Assembly: GCF_963576615.1 (NCBI RefSeq)
Contig: NC_088710.1
Coordinates: 20,641,114 to 20,705,113, forward strand
Direction of reading: 5' to 3'
Length of the DNA stretch: 64,000 bases
Origin: Watersipora subatra
Taxonomy: Eukaryota > Bryozoa > Gymnolaemata > Cheilostomatida > Watersiporidae
The notes beneath the pieces are model-generated. The model saw only the letters and a list, made by a program, of their open reading frames with translations, searched no databases and had not been told where the DNA came from. Positions 34,355 to 45,600 of this stretch are shown here, in pieces (position 1 is the stretch's first letter; every line of letters begins with the position of its first letter). A program made the position numbers and the translations under genes.

Positions 34355-35829
34355 TTACTCATCAGCAGTACAATCTCGTGCCATGTGACCCATACCCCCA
34401 CATCTGTAACACTTGATATCTCGACTTCCACCACTGTCACCACCGGAGGGGCATTCACGAGCGAAATGACCAGCTTCACCACATCTAAAATACGTGCATG
34501 AAAATCTGTATTACAAGCCATGCAACCCAGAAGCATGATAACATAACGAGCTATGATAGCGTTTAATAAAACTCTAGTAAACCGAGTACTCTTTACATTA
34601 CTCACTTGTAACAATTACCACCGCCGCCGCCTCCTCCACCACCACCAGATCGACCGCCAGTCCTCCTGCCATCCGGGCAATCACGTGACAGATGACCATC
34701 GCGACCACAATTGTAACAATTGCGACCGCCTCCGCCACCACCTCCATCACGCTTGTCAGGACAGTCTCGAGATAAATGACCTTGATTACCACATGTGTAG
34801 CAGGAGCGATCTCCTCCAAAGCCTCCTCCTCCTCCTCCACCTTGCCGACCACCTCCACTGTTTGACCGATTAGGACAATCCCTTGACATATGTCCCGACT
34901 CACCACAGTTGTAACAGGAACCTACAAGTTCAAACTAGTCCTGAAATTTCAGCACACCAATATAACAAATAATATACCACATGTAACTGCAACACGTGTT
35001 ACCAGTACGGCGCACGAGCTAAAATTGACACACATGTGGTTAGCAATCAGTGAAGAAGCACACATAACAACAGATTGTGCCATCAAATCAAACCACTACA
35101 ACACACTACACAACGCTCTAATCAAAGCTGCAAGATAGAATTGGTGAGTAGAAATGTTGGTTTTCAATGAAGCAGCGAATGGAAAACTATGCAAAAATAA
35201 AATAAGCGTTATGGTAAAGTGCGAGATACCAGGTTCCAGAGGTTCCTGTGGACACTCTTTTGCAATGTGTCCAAACTCATTGCAATTGTAGCAACGTTCA
35301 GACGACTGTCTGCAGTGACGAGCAATGTGCCCATAGCGACTACACCTGTAGCAACGCTCTACAATAATACCCCAAATTTTGTCACCCTCTAAAGCCTTTG
35401 TGATGCTACATCAAAGGAGCCATGCCACACTTCAACAGAAACGATTTATAGAACATTTTAGCATTGTACAAAGCTTTGCAATATTATTAGTAAACTTATT
35501 TAAAAAATGTCATCCATACACAACAACTGAGAAACCCATATAGCCCAGATTTAAAAATCAAGTGTGTAGCTGCATGGAAGTCCCGACCAAACAAGCACTG
35601 ATAATTTTGAAAGCTTTGAAGTTTTCCATTTATTGGTTTTAATGTGTAGAATGGCTCCTTTACTGGTACTACTAGATCAGCAGTCATCTGGTCGGTTAGA
35701 ATGAAGCCAAAATAGTAACTCACGATCGCCTCCGCCTCCTCCACCTCCTCTTCGTTCATTGCCTCCTTCAGGACACTGCCGGGCCATGTGACCTGGCTTT
35801 TCACATTTGTAACATAAGCGCTCACTCAT
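34355..35829 (-). CDS. CNBP: CNBP-like CCHC zinc-knuckle protein
   Basis: Four phase-compatible coding exons, 35724-35829, 35230-35358, 34606-34921 and 34355-34484, give 226 residues ending at TAA 34355-34357. Eight CX2CX4HX4C knuckles follow in order: [98 protein letters not shown] and [14 protein letters not shown]. Linkers after knuckles 1, 4, 5 and 6 are glycine runs with arginines. This is the layout of CNBP/ZNF9, a single-stranded nucleic-acid binding protein that promotes translation. The start follows the family pattern MS-x-x-x-CYKC. Vertebrate CNBP has seven knuckles and about 170-180 residues, so this one is longer by a knuckle and glycine linkers. A different ZCCHC paralogue cannot be fully excluded. 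Confidence 0.85.
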
Positions 35830-35998
35830 GATGGTATCAATACCTTACTCTACCTAAAAAATGACAACGATTAATACATTCAAAGTGTTCCACAATTTGA
35901 CGTTCAGTAAAACTATTAGCATTTTAAGTAAACTTATTCACAACAACGAATTATTCTGCTAATTAGACAACCTATTGAACGAAGTTAAAGAGACCTAC

Positions 35999-36085
35999 CT
36001 CAAATCACAACACCTAAGCACTGAAACCTCCCAACACTTCTCCGCAACAAAAATTTAACCTTTCTTCGTTCCACATGTGGAGCTA
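35999..36085 (-). other. CNBP: Probable CNBP 5' untranslated exon
   Basis: An AG at 35854-35855 (tcattttttag) precedes 24 nt of leader before the CNBP ATG at 35829. A matching donor (TTTGAG, then gtaggt) ends at 35999. An upstream non-coding exon of unknown 5' limit is inferred. The CT/GA-rich stretch near 36080-36105 may be promoter-proximal. Confidence 0.4.
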
Positions 36086-36105
36086 AAAGAAAGAAGGAGG
36101 AGGGA

Positions 36106-37238
36106 ACATTTAGGATTTCCGCTTTATACAAAAAAAAGGAGCTTTTATCGGTTTTGTCATCACATTTTTAATAAAGCTAAGCAACCTATAATATTAGCTT
36201 ACCTATTATTTTGTTACTCATGAATTTTTTAATGTGAATATTTTCAAAAAGAGCAGCATTTAACAAAAAGTGCGCCTTTCAAGGCCTCATATTTTAACAC
36301 TCGTTAGCATCGCAATATCGTCATTCGAATCGAAATGTAAGAGCCGACGTAGACAAACGCACCATCGGTTTAATAGATCTCATTGCGCGGTGCCATTGTT
36401 GCGCCAATATCTTACTAGTCTCGAAGATAGGATTTTGTTTGCAAACAAGCCATTCTAGTATCTTATTGATTGTTCAGACAAACTAAAGAAGTGGCTTCTA
36501 AGCATAGTACGTGCTTGTTTTGGTTATATGTTTTCAAAAAAGTGAAAACAATTGCTAAACTCGCATCTTTATTGTATCGTTGACACTCATGACGTGTTTG
36601 CTGTTTGCATAAACATAAGATGATATAACTTTGTATTTATATGTATAATTTATACAATGTTACAATGATTGTTCTGCTCATAAATGATATTGTTTGCATG
36701 ATTTTATTGCAAATATTAGTTACATGCCAAGTCATCTTTACCTACGCATCAATTGGACCAAGAGATCATCTGCTCGGAAAGTGTGCTTTTGTTTGTACGT
36801 TAGCACCAACTCATTGACAGCCATTTTACCCACACACACAAAAAAACAAATATCATTTTCAGTAATTACTTTAGCGTTAGCTTTTTGCATCTGATTTGGT
36901 TAGCATGTGTATTCACCTAGTAATGAGAAATTTTGATATATTCGGCTTCTTGCAAATCCTACTAAAAGTTTTGCAAATGCCCAATGTTAACAAATATTGA
37001 AACTGCTAAAGATTTAATGTCTGCTTTCCAATTTTCTCATTAGCGATGGTGCAATACCTAAAGCTCACTAATAAACTGATATGTAGGACCTATATCTTAT
37101 TCTGATAATACTTAACCACTTTGGGTTGGGTGCTTGATTGTTAAGCAGTCTTTGTTAAGTACTTGTTAATACAATGGATGTCAGAGTTGTTTTTTTTGCT
37201 TTAGCAAATTATTTTTGAGTTGTTCATTATTTTGAGAC
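36106..37238. other. Intergenic, no feature recognised
   Basis: AT-rich, short frames only, no repeat structure noticed. Confidence 0.5.
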
Positions 37239-37242
37239 TTAA

Positions 37243-37637
37243 CCCTTTTGCAGGCATAGCGACATTATTGTCGTTTTGCGATACTGAATGTGCACGCACA
37301 CTAGAGCGAATTTGATACGAAAGTGGAGTGATGTGACAAAGCGGCAGGATTGTTGTGTTTTCAGAGCATTCAAACATGTTTGATTTTGGGTGCGACCTCT
37401 TGCACGCTATTGGCTGTACCAAGGTCAGGCTGCAAAAACTGCAAGCCTGATCGTACCAAACACTAGTGTATTAATTAGAGTAACTTGATTAATTAGTTAA
37501 TATTAGTAGCGTGATCAGATGTGGAAGAGCAACTCATTGCGCTAGTAAGAGAGAGGCCATGCCTCTATAATCAAAGACACCAAAATTAGAAAAGAGACGA
37601 TATCAAGAAAAATAACTGGCGAGAAATCGCAAAAGGG
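37243..37637. mobile_element. piggyBac-type MITE (TTAA target)
   Basis: TTAA at 37239-37242 and 37638-37641 flank CCCTTTTGC at the left and GCAAAAGGG at the right. CCC/GGG ends on a TTAA duplication are the piggyBac signature. The 395-bp interior is non-coding. Confidence 0.8.
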
Positions 37638-37834
37638 TTAAAGCTAGCTGATAAGTACATAAATAATAATTAATATATTTTTGTTAAAATTTAAATTAAA
37701 ACAAAATAACATCACTTTATTAATCAAAACTGTGTACTGTATTTGTTATTTCTGATGGACGCAAATGATATCGTACTAAGTGCGCTTTGAGGTGACATTC
37801 GTTTGACGCCTCAGCCGCTACAGCTTCGTTTCAT

Positions 37835-38113
37835 TTGCTTTTAGTGTGGGCGCACACTTTGACGCTAATGGGCAGAGCGACAATTATGTCGCCACACGAG
37901 CGTTTTTATAAAATGTTTTCTGATCAACTTATTGCCTTTTTTTGTCTTATGTTTTTACCAATAGTAAACTACAATATATTGGTCTCTCGTAACAATCATA
38001 AAATGAGCCGTTATGAGAAAAAAAAAACGATCGTTTTTGCAATACGAAACGAACGAAAAATCCGAAATGAAAACGCCTTTAAATATGTGGTTGCGTCAAA
38101 AAGGTCGATTTAA
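37835..38113 (+). pseudogene. Possible piggyBac-transposase scrap
   Basis: The frame contains SPHERFYKMFSDQLIAFF, which resembles the piggyBac/PGBD segment where a phenylalanine-rich helix precedes the catalytic core. A GGGCAGAGCGACAATTATGT stretch just before it resembles the end region of the nearby MITE (GGCATAGCGACATTATTG). The assignment is weak; no catalytic aspartate region is visible. Confidence 0.3.
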
Positions 38114-38479
38114 TGAAATTAAGACCAATAAAAGGCTAAAACGTCAGCTACAATTTCATGTCATTTTTGTCTTTGTAGACCAACCTGTCCAGAGATGTAT
38201 GTGTTTGAATGAGGCCATTTTTTAAAAAGCTCAGTCTCCAGCGTGTGCTTTATTCTTGACGTAACGGGTGATACATGTGAAAAGAGTCCACGAGCAATAA
38301 ATATAAGATCTCTTCTTTAGCCAATCATCAGAACGAAATTTTTATATTGGTCATGTTAAATGTGATCGCTCGTAAAACGAGTTGTCTGTGATGTCGAAGA
38401 TTCTCGTTTTTAGGGAGATTACTAGTTAGTTACGCGCATCGATTACTAGTAGATTCTAGTAGCTACATGCATCGACATA

Positions 38480-39250
38480 TTTATTTTACGTTATTCATCA
38501 GACGGGTTATGGTTAGAGCTGACAGGCATCAGCAGCGTTATGCTGCAGAGGAAGATAGGAGAATGGAGGTAAATTTATCTTCAACTTTGAGTATCCTATA
38601 CATATATTCTAAGCTAAAGGTAATACTTTTAGTACTCATGAATACATCTACTAGTAAGTAAAATTACAACTTTTTGCTATCATGAATCATCGTTGCATAA
38701 CTTTTTAATTGTATCCCAACTTTTTATCGTTGCACCTAGCTATAGCATTTTCTTTGGCATTTTTAGCTAGTAAATTAGATTTATGATTAGAATTATGCTC
38801 AGTGTGTAAAAAGTGAGAAAAATCGATTGATCAATGCTCATCTTCAACTTTCAAAAACAAAGCTTCGAATGGTTGGCTTTGTGTATATATGCTTTTGTTA
38901 AGCATTTATTAGTTTTGAAAATTACACTCGCTATCTATCTAACTCTAAAATTGAAAGCTTTCAGTAGATACGCGTTAGAACGACATATATATAAATGAAT
39001 GACATTTATTACATTTGTTTTAATGTTGCATGATGTTTATGTTCACAGGTTCACTAGTGGAGCAGTTGTCGGTCTGGAAAAGAAAACGAGACACAAATGT
39101 GTGCTGCACAAGACATATGTTTTGTTTGAGTTTGCTGCAGTAGATTAATTTGTCCTATTGTATGAACTGAAACTATGTGAATGGCCACGACTTGGATGGA
39201 TGTTTTAATAAAAACTTTGTGCTGCGATGGAAATGTTTTGGCTTGTAAAA
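38480..39250 (+). other. Possible small two-exon gene
   Basis: An acceptor-like ttattcatcag (to 38499) precedes 70 nt encoding MVRADRHQQRYAAEEDRRME, ended by donor gtaaat. A second acceptor (ttatgttcacag, near 39048) is followed by about 160 nt with AATAAA near 39208, like a terminal exon. In phase the protein would end VH and stop. Alternative phases also stay open. I do not recognise the product. It could equally be a non-coding transcript or leader exons of RBM45. Confidence 0.25.
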
Positions 39251-39681
39251 ATTATACAATAAAATTATATTGTTAAAGACAATGCAAAACATGATTTACA
39301 GAACATATTGAATACATTATAGCTCTGTTATCGTCTGTGCTGAAATCTTATCTGATAGATGGGTTTATGAAGCGTAATCAGAGCTGTAATGACAGGTACT
39401 TTTGAAAGAATGAAATGAAAATAGTAACATCCAATCATCAAGTCGAAGTAGCAACACTGATTTGCACAAAAGTAGAATTGCAATAATGTTCCTTTTGTAT
39501 ACAAGCCTTCACAAAGTGTTATAAGCTTTAGTTAGATGCGCATGATTGTGAAAAACAAACGCAAGCAGACATTCTTGTAAAAACCTGCATTTGCTTTAAA
39601 ACAGTTGAAAAAATGTAGACATCTTTATTGAAATTCTCTGTTCTACGTTGTATGGCTTTGTTTGCCTTTCTTGTAGGTGAA

Positions 39682-42600
39682 ATGGCGAGTGATTCATCAG
39701 CATTTCCACCCTTCAGTCGTCTATTCATAATTGGCGATAAAAAGGCGACCGAAGATGATTACAGAACTACTTTCAGTAAGATAGCAGAACCAGCTATAGT
39801 GACATTTATTAAAGATCGAGGCGGCGAAAATAAAGGTAGCTTTAAATTACATCGTCTAGTAGTATTTAATCATAAAAATTAATCGTTCTTCTATGCATTT
39901 CTCATTGACAATGTTGTCTTGTTTAGGTATAGTGTATGTGCAAATGAACAAGACCTCGGATGCTTGCAAAGCTGTTGAACAACTTAATGGTGTCTGTGTA
40001 GGCAGCACAACACGTTCAATGAAGGTAAAACCTTTCTTTAAGGATTAAAGGTTTTGGGTCATCTTCTATAACAATACAGATGCGTTGTATAGCTGATATT
40101 TTGTCGCCTGTATGTATGTTTTTATGAACTATAATAATATTATATCACTTGATTTAAGCATACATTTCTTACTAGCTTGTAATTATTCCACCAGGGATTG
40201 TCATATTTATCTATGTTGCAATGTTGAATTTAGTGTACCTCGAATGTTTATTTCTCGTACAGGTTTTGATAGCGACTAATCGGTCTGAGACCATATCGGA
40301 TGAGGATATTATGGCTCAGGTTTCCAGGCTCTTTGTGGTAGTGCCCAAAACCTTCACGGAGGATGATGTGACTCAAGCTTTTGAGGTAACTCATCATATC
40401 CGTATTTTTATGCTAGGCCTATGATGACATCGATATTTCTTTTGTTTATCTCAAACCTTGAAAGTGCATTTACCTGAGGTGATTATACAGCTTCAACCGA
40501 CCATAGATCAATGATCATGCGTAGACAGCAAGTTTCGTAACACGCTCGTAACATAAATAATTCAAAAGTTCAAGTTCCGAGTTTGAAGAGATTAATAAAA
40601 GCAGTTAGGGATCCTTTTTTTGCAATTCCACGTTTTCTTTTGTCAATTTTATCACTTCGCCTTTGTTTTTATGTATACTCAATATTTAATTTGTTTGAGG
40701 AATCAGATATCCAAGTATTACATTATTGTCATTGGCTATTTTGAAGTAAATTCTATCGATCATTGCTGAAGATATACAAATCGATGAGGACAATCACTGT
40801 TAACTATTTGGATCTCTAGCAATGTCCAATGTGTATAACCTTGGTTGCGAAAGGTTCATGTCGCAACTACCTATTTTAGATCTATCTGATGTGATTCTGT
40901 TCTGATATGTTTTCATCAGTAGGCATGTGGGTTGGAAAGGAGATGCATCCTTTTTGCGCGACTCTAAACATCACATTTTGCAGGAATATGGTGCCATAAA
41001 AAAGGTTGTTACAATCAAGGATAAGAGAACGAATGAATCGAAAGGTTTGGCATTTGTGACCTTTGTAAGGTCATCAGATGCTGCTACTGCTTATGAGAAA
41101 TGCAGCTCGGGTGAGTCATTGTATATTCCTTTCAATTTGCTAAACTCCGATGTCAATTATAACGAAAGTTTTATCTTGATGATGGTGACCATTTTGTTAC
41201 AAAATTCTGCTACAGAATGTTTTAATTCTTTGACAACATTGTTACATTGGTATTGAAATTACTGCAAAACCTCTAATTGAATGCCATGGCACTCTATTTT
41301 CCAACCCTTTTTATAGTGGCAGTCGAATAGAGGGGGGGTTCAAAAATAGCCTGGCATTGTATTTTCAAATGGATCGTCAGAATTTTGAGAAGATCAATTT
41401 AGCTTTTTTACGGACGAAGCAGATTTTGTCTATCTGCTACCCTCTCTTTTCAGCGGAGCGATATTAACCCTTTTGAATGCAATAAGTCTGTTAACTTACC
41501 TCCAACTTGTCAAAGATCTCTTAATAAATATGCATTCAGATGCCGAGAAATATTGATAGCAATTTCTTGCCTATCACCATATAATATCATCATCTTATCT
41601 GTGATGATATTATAGCCTGTGTACAGCCTTGCAATTTGTTGGAGTGTTCAATTTTTATTTAATTCTAAATTTGAAGACAATTTTGTTTTACATATATATT
41701 TACCAATGTTGCATAAAAGCTCATTGCACTCATTCGTATGTTTGTTACAGTTTGCAGTCAAATTAGCTTTTTATGTGCAATAGAAGAGAAGTTATGAGCA
41801 TCGATCCATTGTAAGATCAGATTATCGCAATGACGTTGTTAAATGAGATGCTATAAATCTGTAAATAAGCTGTATAATGATAATCTATCAAATGCTACAA
41901 ATACATGTATATAATTTCATGTACGAGTGACATAAACTAATCATTCTTATAGTACATCATTATATTGCAATGAGAGAACTAACTGTTATTGATGTAAACT
42001 ATTCATTAATACGATTTTGAGGACACTTTTCTACTGATGACTTACTATTATGGGTTTGCAAAGATCAAAGAATGTCAAAGTAGCGGGTAAATGGGCATTG
42101 CGTTAAAAAAAGTGGCGCTCTTTTCTTCAACCCTTCTCCCATAGTGGCGGTCAAATAGAGATGGCATTCAAATGTGGGTTTTGCAAGAAGTGGAATATTC
42201 TGAAGTATTCAACATTACGTTTATATCTTATCCGATCTAGGGCTTCACTAGTGTCATTTGGAATGCCACTTGCTTCAGGCTTTAATGCTGCTGTAAGTTT
42301 GGCAAGATATTTGCTACTAGAAGTCGCATTGTTGAGTTTCAGATGACTGATGCCTGTAAGCATCGGTATGAACACACTTTACGGCGCTACGTAAAACATT
42401 GTTTTCAGTATACCCAGTGTGTTTGCCATTTAGTATCTATTAGTTACCATTGTTCGGTTAAGTGTATCCGTTTTAAACTTTAACAACATTGTGGGCAGTT
42501 ATTGCTATAATTTGAGGTATGGTAAAAATTGAAAAGTTACTGGAATTTTATATAATTTCGTTTACTCTTACTAGCATCTTTATCATCACGCTATTCTGTT

Positions 42601-45600
42601 TTAGTATCGTTTTATTATATCCTTTTGGTACCTTTGAGTGGATATTATTTTAAGAGTACAAAGTTGGAATATATTTTCTCTGTTGCGCTCTTGTAGGTTA
42701 TGATTGGATTTGTGTTAGTCATATATTTCTGTTAGCTTAAATCAAGAGGCTCTGTAGATTACAAGGCCAAGTTTGCCGACCCTGTCTCACGAAAACGACA
42801 ACACGAGGACTCAAATGACCGACATGGAGGCTCTTTTAATGCTCCTATGGGAAGACATATGGGCAGCCAAATGGGTGGACAGATGGGCAACCAAATGGGT
42901 GGACAAATGGGTGGACAGATGGGCAACCAAATGGGTGGTCAGATGGGCAACCAAATGGGTGGACAGATGATGTCTTCCAGTAAGGATCAAGGTGAGTCAT
43001 ACAAATATATCACTTCTCAGATCTTATTTTCCCGGTTCTATTGCAATTAACGTAGTAAGTTGTGTGGGGTTACTTGTTTAGTTGGAGTTTTACAATTACC
43101 TCTCATCAACTATTGTCTCTTTCATGCGTTACAAATGACTAGCTTTTAATTTTATTTGTAACATCGCTGTTGTTGGTTGCCATCAGCATTGACATGTTTG
43201 TCGTGGTACAGTGCTACCACATGCGTGTATATCAATTGAAAAATTGTGGATGTGCAACATTTCTCTATCATTTTTGGTTTCGGGCCCTAAAGACGAATAT
43301 TCTCATCACCTTGACTTATAGTACACGGCACACTACAACAATATGAAAAATCTCGGCTCATGTTTTTGGGCAGTTTCATATTCTTCAGTTACCGTCATAG
43401 ATTACTGTTTTCCTGAAAAACTGGTGAATAGGCATTTTTGATGCCTTACACTCGTTTAAAGGATGTGGAACACTGGAGGGAAAATATTGCTTATACAATC
43501 TTCTCAACTTCTACATACGATGATGATCAATTTTGATGTTTGTTTTATAAAAATGCAAAAAACTAAACTGTATTATAGACTACTTGATAATGAAGTAGTT
43601 TATCAATAAAAAGTGTTTCATTTAAAATATCACTTTTACGTGAAAGACAAACAAATTGATGCGTTGGCATGTCACTGCAGAGACAGATGGTGTGTAGGTA
43701 GACATGGTCATATGGTCATATGATGCGACTTTAATTATCTCAACTTTAACTTTTCTTAATTTACATTTGTTGTACCGTACTTTTCGGACTATAAACCGCA
43801 CCCCTATATAAGCCGCATCTGCTTTATTTTGCAAAAAAAATGATAATAAAACAATTACATAGCCCGCACCTTTGTATAGGCCGCAGAACTCAGGACGGTG
43901 CTTTTTAACACGGCAGCAACTTTGCTGTTTAAAACGGAACGGTGTCTAACGGCACTTTCGTATTAACCGACGCTTTTTAACCTAGTGACTAACGGAACAG
44001 TATCGTTAGGCATTGTTTTGCATTTTCTTTCACCGCTAGAAGCACACTAACAGTAGATTATGGTTAATGTGCCCTAGCGGTGAAAGAAAAAGCCACAGAA
44101 TAGCCACACCCTTATAAAAGCCGCATGGCTCAAATCATCAGAAAAAAAGTAGCGGCTAATAGTCCGAAAAGTACGGTATTTATATTTGGTAATTTTTACT
44201 TTTGTTTAATTATCATCTCCAGCCTCTCCACTCTACTTTCAGTTATGTTCATCTTTCCTTGCTTCACACTACTTTTATGTTCCTCCTCGCAATAACTGCC
44301 AAATAATTTTATATCTATATGGTTTTAAGATTTTGCTAATCTGTTTCTGTGATTTTATTTTTTCAAGTTTTTTTGTTACTCCAACCATTGACGCTGCTGG
44401 TCTTCTTGGAATTCATGATTTCAAAATGAAAAAGACAGCTATAAAGCACTACCTATTATTAGTTGAACTCTTAGAACTAAGCCATGTGAAGCAGAAATGT
44501 ATACATTTGTACTGATTTACAAAATGGCAATGTTTTTGTAAACTGCCTCATGTCGAAAAATACTTTGTCGAGACAAATGTTTGATCCAATTTTATGTTGT
44601 ACGTTTCAAGTTTGATAAAGCCCGACCGTAGCTAATATCTAAGCGAGGGAGAATATTTACTTACACAGTCTTATCATTTTTTCCTTAGGCAGCTTTACAA
44701 CGATGTAGTTACGCTGTGTTGTCATTTTGCTACATTGAATTGTTGTTCGCTCACTCATGGCTCTAACATCAATCACCAACGATGTGCTGATGAAGCGTGG
44801 TTGTGCCTTATGTCCTGCTATTTGTGTTCTGTCTTGGTTAAATTACACAGACGGCTGGTTGCTTTAGAGAAATGCGTGTAAATTTTAGGTCCAGCGGAGT
44901 TTCTTGCCAACTACCCGAACTCAAATCAGTTTTACCTGAAGGTGAGAGTGCCCAAGGGCCTGACCCAACACCAGCTGACTCGACTATTCAATATCGTACC
45001 ATCTCTTGAATTCTGTCGACTCGCGACTAACCAATACAGCGCGACAGGTTTGCTATTGCCAGCACACTGTTAGTTACACTGTTCAGGTTTTTGACCCTGC
45101 TATCTATTCCCACATAAAGCTGTGAGCTGAGGGGGGCACTGATTTGCACCACCTCTTAGCTCGCACCTGACATCACTGGCTTTTCATCGACAGCCAATGT
45201 ACTGCATATTGCGGCCCACCGGTTTACATGTAGACTTGTGTACAAAACCTACTGGTGACCACAGAGATTACTTGACACCCACTGACAGGTACTCTTCAAT
45301 CATTTATACTTCGGTTGTTTTATCGGCTCAAAGGAGCATTTTTCAATTTATGAGTAGTTTTTATTTTGACAAATGTGGTTTGAGTCAGTAATTACAGTTT
45401 GGCTATAGCCATATATGTTGAGGGAAAAAGGCTTTACGCTTGAACTCAGAATTAACAGTATCTTAATCTCTTTGATCATCAATGCTTCATCGCTTAAATC
45501 TTATGCCTTTATTAGATTGTTCTAGCCTGTTTTGGAACATTTTTAGATGTTGCCATAATTGGCTACTCATCTGCTAACTGCTGCACGTATGCGAAGGAAG

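Noticed and set aside
34598-34906. Alternative minus-strand frame ([13 protein letters not shown]) and plus-strand frame over the CNBP exon
   Set aside because: Off-frame shadows of the glycine-rich CNBP exon.
42773-42970. Frame with WVDRWATKWV repeats
   Set aside because: Shadow of the RBM45 MGGQMGNQ coding repeat in another frame.
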